Source: JASGDC01 sp047606545
Lineage (GTDB): Bacteria; Actinomycetota; Actinomycetes; Actinomycetales; Micrococcaceae
Length of the DNA stretch: 53,045 bases
Assembly: GCA_047606545.1 (NCBI GenBank)
Contig: JASGEI010000008.1
Coordinates: forward strand, 1 to 53,045
Reading direction: 5' to 3'
How positions within the stretch are numbered: position 1 is the stretch's first letter; each line of letters begins with the position of its first letter. This document shows positions 26,079-33,889 of this stretch, in pieces. A program made the position numbers and the translations under genes. The notes under the pieces are model-generated. The model saw nothing but the letters and a program-made list of their open reading frames with translations, was not told the origin of the DNA and ran no database searches.

Positions 26079-26969
26079 TTATTTATTTATGACATTCATC
26101 AAATTTTCAAGGTATTTTAAGATCTCTTTGCGAAGTGCATTTCCACGTTCAGTAAATTCTTTTTGACGTTTAACATATTCAGCTTTACCAGCAGGTGTTT
26201 CAATTTTTACTGGTTCATAACCCCAGTCACTTAAGTCATATGGTGCTGCTTGCATATCTAACACACGAATATCATGGGTAAGTTCAAAACAGTCAAGTAA
26301 TAAATATCCAGGAATAACAGGACCAAGTTTGTATGCCCACTTATACAAATCCATACCAGTATGTAAACATCCTGGTTGATCTAAGTCTATTTGAGTAGCA
26401 CGAGTTGGCTGGATGGTATTTAGTGGTTTAGCTTCTTTGGTATAAAAACGAAATGCATCAAAATGGGAGCATCTAAGCTGGTGAGTAGCTACTACTTCAT
26501 CTGTGCCTTTACTGCCTAAACGTAAGGGAACTTGGTGGCGAATATCATCTTCTTTTAGCTTATATACCATCGCCCATTCGTGGAGTCCAAAGCAATCAAA
26601 GCGTGCTTTTCTATCTTTAGAACGCTTAAGGAACTCATGAATAAAAAGTACAGAATTACCACGATCTTCCATGAATCTTTCTACATCAAAGATCAGAGCA
26701 TTATTAGTGTCTCGATACCAACGCCAATTCTTGCGTTCGGTATTTTGTGCACCAATAAGTTCTATCGGTCCACCTGCATGCCAACGACGTAATTGCGAAG
26801 GCTTAAACGAATAGTATGTGTATAAGAAATCTTCTACAGGATGCTTTTCACCTTTCACGCGGCGCGTTCTGTAATCTGTAGTGAGCTTATCTGCTCGTTC
26901 TTTATGAATCGCTTCTAGTTCTTGCCAGTTAGCTCTTTCTAGAGTATCTTTAACGTCCAGTGCCACCAT
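26079..26969 (-). CDS. Conserved actinobacterial protein, often labelled 3-methyladenine DNA glycosylase
   Basis: The protein has 296 residues, with no signal peptide or membrane helix. The N-terminal GEKHPVEDFLYTYYSFKPSQLRRWHAG is strongly patterned, and later blocks include DCFGLHEWAMVY, LRCSHFDAFRFYT, DQPGCLHTGMDLYKWAYKL and DCFELTHDIRVLDMQAAPYD. I know this pattern from actinobacterial proteins labelled 3-methyladenine DNA glycosylase, but I see neither a helix-hairpin-helix nor an AAG-type active site, so the label is unsafe. Conserved His, Asp and Cys residues could bind metal. Its start overlaps the lysC 3' end by 20 bases (a GTG at 26966 is an alternative), which suggests co-transcription. 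Confidence 0.7.
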   Translation of the reverse strand: MVALDVKDTLERANWQELEAIHKERADKLTTDYRTRRVKGEKHPVEDFLYTYYSFKPSQLRRWHAGGPIELIGAQNTERKNWRWYRDTNNALIFDVERFMEDRGNSVLFIHEFLKRSKDRKARFDCFGLHEWAMVYKLKEDDIRHQVPLRLGSKGTDEVVATHQLRCSHFDAFRFYTKEAKPLNTIQPTRATQIDLDQPGCLHTGMDLYKWAYKLGPVIPGYLLLDCFELTHDIRVLDMQAAPYDLSDWGYEPVKIETPAGKAEYVKRQKEFTERGNALRKEILKYLENLMNVINK

Positions 26970-28236
26970 AAACTACAGCTTCTTTATCATCATCAAGGCC
27001 AAAAGCAGTGTGAATAACTGAAACAGCCTTCTTTAAATCTTTTTCAGCAATTGTAATAGAGATACGGATTTCAGAAGTTGAAATCATATCGATATTGATA
27101 TCGTTATCACTTAGTGTCTGGAAGAAGTCAGCAGATACACCTGGATGAGAGCGCATACCTGCTCCTACAAGGGACAATTTACCGATTTCATCATTGTAGT
27201 TAAGGTCTTCAAAGCCAATTTCATCTTGTTTTGCTTTAAGAGCTTTCACCATTGCTTCTCGGTCGTCAGTTGGTAGTGTGAAAGATAAATCAGTGGTCCG
27301 AGCGTCAGTAGCAATTGAGTCATGGACAATCATATCGATATTACCCTTAGCTTCACTGATAACATGGAAAATTTGTGCTGCTTTACCAGGTCCATTAGGT
27401 AGTCCGACTACTGTAATTTTTGATTCTGAAGTGTCGTGAGCAACACCTGAAATAATTGGCTGTTCCAAAGGAACTCCTTCTTCATGAATATCTAACTTAG
27501 GACCATTTGGAATAACCCAAGTGCCCTCATGTTTACTAAATGATGAACGAACATGTAACTTAACTCCAAAACGACGAGCATACTCTACTGAACGTAGATG
27601 TAGTACTTTTGCACCAGAGGCTGCTAGTTCCAGCATTTCCTCACTTGTAATTTCGTTAATTTTATGTGCTGATTGCACAATTCTCGGGTCGGCAGTAAAT
27701 ACACCATCTACGTCCGTGTAAATTTCACAAACATCAGCTCCCATAGCTGCTGAAATTGCCACAGCTGTAGTATCGGAGCCGCCACGACCTAGTGTCGTAA
27801 TATCTTTAGTGCGACGGCTAACTCCTTGGAAACCTGCCACAATTGGGATATTGTCTTGTTTTAAAGATTTCCGTAAGCGATATGGATCTACATCAATGAT
27901 TTTCGCCTCGCCATGGGAGCCATCGGTAATCATTCCAGCTTGGCTACCTGTAAACGATTGAGCTTTTTGACCTTTGTCATTGATAGCCATAGCAAGTAAT
28001 GCCATTGAGATTCGCTCGCCAGCTGTCAATAGCATATCTAACTCACGTGATGGGTGTGAAGTGGTAACTTCATTAACTAAATCGAGGAGTTCGTCAGTGG
28101 TATCGCCCATTGCGGATACGACGACGATGACTTCGTTGCCAGCTTTTTTAGTTTCAATAATGCGACTAGCAACACGTTTGATCCCTTCAGCATCTGCTAC
28201 TGAAGAGCCACCAAACTTTTGTACAATTAACGCCAT
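26950..28236 (-). CDS. lysC: Aspartate kinase
   Basis: The protein has 428 residues. The kinase domain opens with IVQKFGGSSVADAEGIKRVA and includes VVVVSAMGDTTDELL, TTLGRGGSDTTAVAISAAMG and CEIYTDVDGVFTADPR. Two ACT domains follow (around 270-345 and 350-420), the second with LVGAGMRSHPGVSADFFQ. This matches the lysine/threonine-regulated actinobacterial enzyme that phosphorylates aspartate for Lys, Thr, Met and diaminopimelate synthesis. An internal GTG or ATG may produce the separate beta subunit known in corynebacteria. asd, the usual partner downstream, is absent here. A large hairpin (28259-28302) lies just upstream of the start. Confidence 0.96.
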   Translation of the reverse strand: MALIVQKFGGSSVADAEGIKRVASRIIETKKAGNEVIVVVSAMGDTTDELLDLVNEVTTSHPSRELDMLLTAGERISMALLAMAINDKGQKAQSFTGSQAGMITDGSHGEAKIIDVDPYRLRKSLKQDNIPIVAGFQGVSRRTKDITTLGRGGSDTTAVAISAAMGADVCEIYTDVDGVFTADPRIVQSAHKINEITSEEMLELAASGAKVLHLRSVEYARRFGVKLHVRSSFSKHEGTWVIPNGPKLDIHEEGVPLEQPIISGVAHDTSESKITVVGLPNGPGKAAQIFHVISEAKGNIDMIVHDSIATDARTTDLSFTLPTDDREAMVKALKAKQDEIGFEDLNYNDEIGKLSLVGAGMRSHPGVSADFFQTLSDNDINIDMISTSEIRISITIAEKDLKKAVSVIHTAFGLDDDKEAVVYGGTGR

Positions 28237-28258
28237 GTTTTCACCATTTTAATAAGGA

Positions 28259-28302
28259 TTTAGCATTGTACTCACTTAAAACTAAGTGGATACAATGCTA
28301 AA
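28259..28302 (-). promoter_or_regulatory. Long inverted repeat in the lysC leader
   Basis: TTTAGCATTGTA with CACTTA (28259-28278) pairs with TAAGTG plus TACAATGCTAAA (28283-28302), broken only by a two-base mismatch. It lies 23 bases upstream of the lysC ATG and lacks a T-run in either direction, so it is a weak terminator. An operator or structured mRNA leader is more likely. Confidence 0.6.
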
Positions 28303-28345
28303 TCAGTTTACGCATCTTTTTAATTTTAACTAATTTGTGTTTATT

Positions 28346-29245
28346 TTAATACTCCGCAATTACAATCTTATGTTGCTTCATCATGGTTTTATATGCGTCA
28401 GGTTTTGCCATTAGCTCATCCATATTTTCCGGAACGATCTGCCAGCTGACACCATACTTATCTTTACACCAGCCGCATTGTTCACTTTCCGGTACTGCAG
28501 ATAGTTTATCCCATAAGTAATCAATTTCTTCTTGATTCTTGCAAAGTACCATGTATGAAACTGCTTCGTTGAAAGTATCATCTTCGTCAGAATCATGAGC
28601 AGTAAATGCTTGTCCGTCAATAGTGAAAGTAGAATACATCAGCGACTCTGCTGTCAAAGGAGCTTGATGTTCTGGATATGGCATTTTGGGGCCAGCTTCT
28701 GAATCTTTGAATACCGAAGTGTAGTAATCACAGGCTTCACTTGCCTTATTAACCACAGGGCCAGAAAAACCAAGTGATGGCACAATGAAGTGATAATCTT
28801 GGTCTTCAGGAACTGCAGTTGCGGCAAGATGCCAAAGTAGTCCATAGCGGTCAATTACTTGTCCATAAAGTTCAACGAAACCATAGTTATCACCAAGGGG
28901 TGCTATTATTTTTCCACCATCAGTTAAGCTTTCCCATAGTTTAGTTACTTTTTCTTTAGCGTCTTTATCGGCAGTGGAATTAAAGTGTACTTCAAAAGAG
29001 TTTGCACTATTAAATTTAAATTCAGGACCAGCATTAATTGCTACAAAATCCATGTCTTCTAAACGGAAATCAATAGTAAGTGGTTTTCCAGCTAGATTTA
29101 GCTGGAAGTCTGTTAAACCTTCTTCTTTACTAGTAGGGTAGTTTACTGTCTTAGTAATTTCACTATTAGGGAAAATACTAGTGTAGTAATCTGCAGCTTC
29201 CTTTGCATTACCATCAAACCAGAGGTTAGGGGTTATCTTTTGCAT
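28346..29245 (-). CDS. Tandem PhnB-like VOC family protein
   Basis: The protein has 299 residues made of two similar VOC/glyoxalase-fold halves. The first opens with ITPNLWFDGNAKEAADYYTS and contains YGFVELYGQVIDRYGLLWHL. The second starts near residue 155 with VNKASEACDYYTSVF and contains CGWCKDKYGVSWQIVPENM. PhnB-like proteins are named for 3-demethylubiquinone methyltransferase homology but have no proven methyltransferase activity, and they may bind small molecules or metal. It lies 40 bases downstream of recR on the same strand and is probably part of, or read through from, the dnaX-recR unit. Confidence 0.85.
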   Translation of the reverse strand: MQKITPNLWFDGNAKEAADYYTSIFPNSEITKTVNYPTSKEEGLTDFQLNLAGKPLTIDFRLEDMDFVAINAGPEFKFNSANSFEVHFNSTADKDAKEKVTKLWESLTDGGKIIAPLGDNYGFVELYGQVIDRYGLLWHLAATAVPEDQDYHFIVPSLGFSGPVVNKASEACDYYTSVFKDSEAGPKMPYPEHQAPLTAESLMYSTFTIDGQAFTAHDSDEDDTFNEAVSYMVLCKNQEEIDYLWDKLSAVPESEQCGWCKDKYGVSWQIVPENMDELMAKPDAYKTMMKQHKIVIAEY

Positions 29246-29285
29246 AATAGTTCCTTTATTAAGTATGGATATTCAGTTATAAACT

Positions 29286-29888
29286 TTAGAGTTTTTGCCT
29301 GCCTTCAAAAGCACGTCCCAAAGTAATCTCATCTGCATACTCCAAATCACCACCTACGGGTAAGCCAGAAGCCAAACGTGTAACATTGATTCCCATAGTA
29401 GTTAGCATTCTGCTTACGTAAGTGGCAGTAGCTTCACCTTCAAGATTCGGATTAGTTGCAATAATTACTTCACGAATTCGATCGTCAGCTAGTCTTGTCA
29501 TTAGTTCTTTAATGCGTAGTTGATCTGGGCCAATGCCTTGAATCGGGCTGATAGCACCACCAAGTACGTGGTATTTACCACGGAATTCCCGGGTTTTTTC
29601 GATAGCAACTACATCTTTAGGTTCTTCTACGACACAGATTATAGTATCATCGCGTCTTGGATCTCTACAGATAGCACAGAGTTCTTCTTCACCAACATTG
29701 CCACACACTATACAGAATTGCGCCTTTGCTTTAAGTGCTATCATGGCATTTGCTAATCGTGATACATCTTCTTTAGAAGTTTGTAGCAGGTGGAAGGCAA
29801 TACGTTGTGCAGACTTTGAGCCAACTCCTGGAAGCTGGTTTAATTCATCGATTAAGTCTTGAATGATGCCATCATAAATTGCTGCCAT
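29286..29888 (-). CDS. recR: Recombination mediator protein RecR
   Basis: The protein has 200 residues, the standard length. An N-terminal helix-hairpin-helix (LIDELNQLPGVGSKSAQRIA) is followed by a four-cysteine zinc finger (FCIVCGNVGEEELCAIC). A Toprim domain (ICVVEEPKDVVAIEK, YHVLGGAISPIQGIGPDQL) and the C-terminal VTRLASGLPVGGDLEYADE complete the protein. It helps load RecA at gapped DNA with RecF and RecO. The start overlaps the dnaX stop by one base (TAATG), so translation is coupled. Confidence 0.97.
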   Translation of the reverse strand: MAAIYDGIIQDLIDELNQLPGVGSKSAQRIAFHLLQTSKEDVSRLANAMIALKAKAQFCIVCGNVGEEELCAICRDPRRDDTIICVVEEPKDVVAIEKTREFRGKYHVLGGAISPIQGIGPDQLRIKELMTRLADDRIREVIIATNPNLEGEATATYVSRMLTTMGINVTRLASGLPVGGDLEYADEITLGRAFEGRQKL

Positions 29889-32146
29889 TATTGTCCTTCA
29901 TGTGGTATTTCTTCAACGACAGTAGCGTGAAATTTATCCACCAGTAAGTCAGCACCAGTTAGTGATTGTTTTATTCTTGGTGCTGATTCAGGCTTAGCTT
30001 TTGGTTTTTCTGGAGTGTTAACTATGGGTTTTTCCCAATCTGTAGTCGGTTTCCAGGGAGTTTTCAATGGATCTGGTCGTTCAGTTTCTAGATCATCAGA
30101 TGCTACTGGATATACTGTTGCTTTTGGCGTAGCTTCTGCAAAAGTATCAGATACAGGTGGAATAGGCATTGTAGCTGTAGGTGCAGTATTTGAAGTATGA
30201 AGCACAGTGGTATTTTCTGCCAGCGATTCATCATTGGTGTCTTGTGAGGTAAATATTGGTGCTGCTGGAGTCTTTTTTAGTTCAGGAGCTACTGGAGCAG
30301 GTAAACGCTTTGTAGTATTTGAATTACCACCTTTATCGACAGTATTAATGATGAAAGTCGTTCCCAGTACTTTTTCCAGTGCTTGATTTAGGTGATCTTT
30401 ATGATTCCTTGAATTGAAAGATTTAGCTAAACCAGGAGTTAAGAAAGATAGCTCTATGGTATCTGCTGTAGCATTTTCTACTCTTGAGTTTTGATTAATT
30501 AATACCCAGCTGGAGCGTTTAATTCGCATCAAAGCTTGCATTACTTCATTCCAACGTCTGCGAATTTCTTCTACAGTAGTTTCATCAACGGTAGTATTTG
30601 AACGAATGTCATTAGTAGTATCAGTAACTGGAGCAGTTTGACTTACTGGAACTCGGCGTGGATCTGGCTGCACTTTAGGCAACGCTGTCTCAGATGTAAT
30701 GATTGGTTCAGACTGTATTTCAGCTTCAGCTTTATCAGGCAATGGATTGCCCCAACCATAGTCTTGGAATGATGCTGGATTAGCAATATCATTTGGCTTT
30801 GGTTCATTATTTTCTTCAAACTGTGGCTGCTCAGAAACTTCTGGTTCAGCTTCTAGAGTTGGTTCTTCAGCGGCTAATTTTGCTGAAGTAGTTTTCAGAT
30901 GTTCAGGTATCTCAGGTTCAAGAGTTGAAGTATCAGGATGTAAGACCTGTGGCTCAGCTTGAGTGCTAGGAGCTGTGATTTGTCCTTTTATAACCCTGTC
31001 TTCAATACGCTCAATGCGATTTTCAAAAGCTGAAACTCCAGAAGAAGCTGCAGGTAGTAGCAACTTTGCACAAAGTAACTCAAGATGTAGTCTCGGCGAA
31101 GTAGCTCCACCCATTTCATTTAGTGCTTCCGAAGTTTCGTCAGCGCAGTATGAAAGCTGTGCTTTACCAAAACGTGCAGCTTGAGTTTCCATTTTCACTA
31201 ACTGATCGCTTGGAACAGTAGGAAGAATACTTGAACTACTTTCTGGCGCATACTTAATTACGATTAAGTCACGGAGTCTTTCTAATAGGTCTTCAACGAA
31301 ACTGCGTGGATCATTACCAGTTTGAATAATACGATCAATCGTTCTAAAAGAACTTTCAGCATCTTGTGCGCTAATTCCATCAATAACATCATTAAGTAAT
31401 GAAGCATGAGTATAACCTAATAAATCAACTGCTAATTCATATGAGACGTTCTGGTTTTCAGAACCATTAATTAGTTGGTCCAGAATTGATAACGAATCAC
31501 GTACAGAGCCACCACCAGCACGAATCACTAGTGGAATCACACCGCTTTCTAGCTGTACTTTTTCATCTGTACAAATTTGTTCCATATATTTTTGCATAGT
31601 TTTTGGTGGAACTAATCTAAAAGGGTAATGATGAGTGCGAGAGCGAATTGTTTCAATTACTTTATCTGGCTCAGTAGTAGCAAAGATAAATTTAATGTGA
31701 GCAGGTGGTTCTTCCACAATCTTGAGCAAGGCATTAAATCCGGCAGAAGTGACCATATGCGCCTCGTCAATAATAAAAATTTTGTATTTATCACGTGCTG
31801 GGGCATAAGTTGCACGTTCCCTTAATTCTCTAGCGTCATCGACACCACCATGACTGGCCGCATCAATTTCGATGACATCTAGACTGCCATTACCATCACG
31901 AGACAAATCAATGCAGCTTGGACATTTACCACAAGGAATATCAGTAGGACCTTCGGCGCAGTTAAGACATCTAGCTAAGATGCGAGCTGAAGTAGTCTTA
32001 CCACAACCACGAGGACCAGAGAAAAGGTAGGCATGGTTAGTTTTATTATTAGCTAAAGCAACTTGAAGTGGCTTTGTAACTTGTTCCTGGCCAATGACTT
32101 CGGAAAAGTTTTCTGGACGATAACGTCTATATAATGCTGTACTCAC
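29888..32146 (-). CDS. dnaX: DNA polymerase III subunits gamma and tau
   Basis: The protein has 752 residues from the GTG chosen here (MSTALYRRYRPENF). The AAA+ core has Walker A FSGPRGCGKTTSARILA, a zinc site (CLNC...CGKCPSC), Walker B KIFIIDEAHMVTSAGFNALL, sensor 1 FIFATTEPDKV and VRDSLSILDQL. A long Pro/Glu-rich linker begins near residue 390 and a tau-specific region follows from about 530. It is the clamp-loader motor of the replisome. I prefer 32146 because GGTAAAG lies eight bases upstream and the core follows at once. A TTG at 32176 would add ten residues. An A-AAA-AAG heptamer, in frame for -1 slippage, occurs at 30272-30278. Confidence 0.95.
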   Translation of the reverse strand: MSTALYRRYRPENFSEVIGQEQVTKPLQVALANNKTNHAYLFSGPRGCGKTTSARILARCLNCAEGPTDIPCGKCPSCIDLSRDGNGSLDVIEIDAASHGGVDDARELRERATYAPARDKYKIFIIDEAHMVTSAGFNALLKIVEEPPAHIKFIFATTEPDKVIETIRSRTHHYPFRLVPPKTMQKYMEQICTDEKVQLESGVIPLVIRAGGGSVRDSLSILDQLINGSENQNVSYELAVDLLGYTHASLLNDVIDGISAQDAESSFRTIDRIIQTGNDPRSFVEDLLERLRDLIVIKYAPESSSSILPTVPSDQLVKMETQAARFGKAQLSYCADETSEALNEMGGATSPRLHLELLCAKLLLPAASSGVSAFENRIERIEDRVIKGQITAPSTQAEPQVLHPDTSTLEPEIPEHLKTTSAKLAAEEPTLEAEPEVSEQPQFEENNEPKPNDIANPASFQDYGWGNPLPDKAEAEIQSEPIITSETALPKVQPDPRRVPVSQTAPVTDTTNDIRSNTTVDETTVEEIRRRWNEVMQALMRIKRSSWVLINQNSRVENATADTIELSFLTPGLAKSFNSRNHKDHLNQALEKVLGTTFIINTVDKGGNSNTTKRLPAPVAPELKKTPAAPIFTSQDTNDESLAENTTVLHTSNTAPTATMPIPPVSDTFAEATPKATVYPVASDDLETERPDPLKTPWKPTTDWEKPIVNTPEKPKAKPESAPRIKQSLTGADLLVDKFHATVVEEIPHEGQ

Positions 32147-32214
32147 ATATATAACTTTACCGTTTATAACTGACAAAATAAATGAGAAGTAGCAAATTCC
32201 ATAGATATTAAAAT

Positions 32215-32301
32215 GACCCTTTGCACACCTGACAGAGCTTGCGTACCCTTGCTACCTTCCGGTCCTGGGGGAGTTTACAAGATGACACCATGCAAAGAGT
32301 C
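32215..32301 (-). ncRNA. ffs: Small signal recognition particle RNA (4.5S type)
   Basis: About 87 bases. The ends GACTCTTTGCA and TGCAAAGGGTC pair with each other, with one G-U pair. The apical part carries the universal SRP Ffh-binding signature around CAGGACCGGAAGGTAGCAA, including the GGAA tetraloop and the AGCA asymmetric loop. It scaffolds Ffh for co-translational membrane targeting. It lies 68 bases upstream of dnaX on the same strand, a frequent bacterial order. Confidence 0.95.
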
Positions 32302-32308
32302 ATTAATT

Positions 32309-32339
32309 ATTGTAGCAGACGGGTTGCTTCTTATGCCAA
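32309..32339 (-). promoter_or_regulatory. Promoter of the SRP RNA
   Basis: On the minus strand TTGGCA (32334-32339) and TACAAT (32309-32314) are 19 bases apart. The -10 ends eight bases before the mature RNA start, so transcription would begin at or next to it. Confidence 0.5.
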
Positions 32340-32372
32340 TAAAATATGAGTTCATATTATCTTAAAGAAGAA

Positions 32373-33629
32373 TTATAGTTTCATGTTCATTACTGGCATT
32401 TTCAGCTTACCTTTTTTATATCTAATGCTATATATAATTGCCAAGAAGGCAACGATTCCTTCTCCGCCAAAGAATGCTACGTAAGCACCGTGTAAACCAA
32501 AGTATTTAGTTAATAAATAGATGGAAATAACACCGATAATTCCAGAAACTATAGTTGCTCTTGACGAAGCATAAGCATAACCTAACGGATTTAAATATAA
32601 GGATATAAAAGCAGTAACCATGCAAATAGCTAGGAAGGTTAAACCTAATAAAAAGAAATCAATACTTGTATTAGCAAATGAACTACCAAATACTAATTTA
32701 CTGAAGAATGGCCCTAGTAGCCATAGGGCACTTCCGAATACTAGCCCAAAAATTAGTAAGCATAGTACCGTTAACTTATGAGTTCCTTCTACAGATTTTT
32801 TTCCATCGCGATTGACAAAACTTTGAAAAGAAGATCCCATAACTTGCACAGAAAGTAGCCAATAACTGTATAGCTGTATTCCTTGATTAAATGATACTGC
32901 AACTGAAGTACTAACTAGTGTTACAATCGGTAGCATTGTTCTTGTGTATAGCATAGCCCCTGCTCCAATTAGAAAGGCATGGAATTGTTCTTTAAGTCGG
33001 GGTAATACTTTAAGTTCGCTCTTATATGCCCAAACTTTTCTAGAAGTGAAAAAGTATATTACAGAGATAGTATTTGCAATTAATAAACATAGTGGGAAAT
33101 AAATTGGTGAGTTATCCACTATCATTAATACGATTGCAGCTACGTTTCCAGCTACTTGTGGTGCGACTATAAATTTCATTAAATGTGCTGGTCTGTTTGT
33201 TGCAATAAACCACCACTTAGGTATGAATGACAAAACTATCGGAGTAAAGAAAGCAAGTATTGCTACCAACTTGCCTTGTACGGGAGCACTGTGGATAAGA
33301 AGGATAAGGAAAAAAGGGAGTAGTACTGCTGTAATTAAAAAAACCATTTTATTAGAGCACCACAAAATTTCTAATCGTTTTTTTTCTTCAACAGGGGCAA
33401 CTAAGGCTGCGCCTATAGACCCCCATCCCCACATAGCTATTGTAGATATTATAGACCCGTACGCTATTCCTACCCCGTATGCTAAAAGTGGTTCTCCACC
33501 AAAACGGTGACTAAAGATAGCCATGCAAAAAAAGCCTGAGATAGCTGGTATTAACTGTGGACCTACGAATCTTAATATATTAGAAAATATCTTAGAAAGA
33601 TTACTTTTTGTATCATAGTTATCAGTCAA
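32373..33629 (-). CDS. Polysaccharide flippase-like membrane protein (MOP/Wzx type)
   Basis: The protein has 418 residues with about twelve hydrophobic helices spread over its length, short loops, and Arg/Lys clusters on alternating sides. The N-terminal FVGPQLIPAISGFFCMAIFSHRFGG and the central QLYSYWLLSVQVMGSSFQSFVNR resemble the MOP exporter family, which moves lipid-linked oligosaccharides across the membrane. It is divergent from the UDP-glucose dehydrogenase gene and next to three glycosyltransferases, which supports glycan export. The start near 33629 lies in an AT-rich leader with no strong ribosome site. The substrate is unknown. Confidence 0.75.
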   Translation of the reverse strand: MTDNYDTKSNLSKIFSNILRFVGPQLIPAISGFFCMAIFSHRFGGEPLLAYGVGIAYGSIISTIAMWGWGSIGAALVAPVEEKKRLEILWCSNKMVFLITAVLLPFFLILLIHSAPVQGKLVAILAFFTPIVLSFIPKWWFIATNRPAHLMKFIVAPQVAGNVAAIVLMIVDNSPIYFPLCLLIANTISVIYFFTSRKVWAYKSELKVLPRLKEQFHAFLIGAGAMLYTRTMLPIVTLVSTSVAVSFNQGIQLYSYWLLSVQVMGSSFQSFVNRDGKKSVEGTHKLTVLCLLIFGLVFGSALWLLGPFFSKLVFGSSFANTSIDFFLLGLTFLAICMVTAFISLYLNPLGYAYASSRATIVSGIIGVISIYLLTKYFGLHGAYVAFFGGEGIVAFLAIIYSIRYKKGKLKMPVMNMKL

Positions 33630-33682
33630 AATAATCCCATCAAAGAAAAATTAAATTTAATACCTCGCGCTATATAACTTCT

Positions 33683-33711
33683 ACAAATATTGTAACAATT
33701 ATTATATTTGT
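33683..33711. repeat. Nested palindrome between flippase and ugd
   Basis: ACAAATAT (33683-33690) and ATATTTGT (33704-33711) flank a smaller ATTGT-A-ACAAT palindrome (33689-33699). The site lies in the divergent flippase/ugd gap (260 bases) and could be an operator, though the DNA is very AT-rich. Confidence 0.35.
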
Positions 33712-33889
33712 GCATTAGTTATTTTGCCGTTAATTAATACTAGCTCATATGTCTTTAGGAATGAAGTTTAATAGTGTCGGTAATCTAAGCTATAAAGTTT
33801 ATAGAAATAAGGGAAATAAGAATAGCACTGTTATTATATAGAGTAGGATTATAAACAATAATGTACTTTTAGTTTTTCAGGAGATTTAT

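Noticed and set aside
28259..28302. Lysine riboswitch in the lysC leader
   Set aside because: The region is only about 110 bases and shows one simple hairpin, with none of the multi-helix core of the L box.
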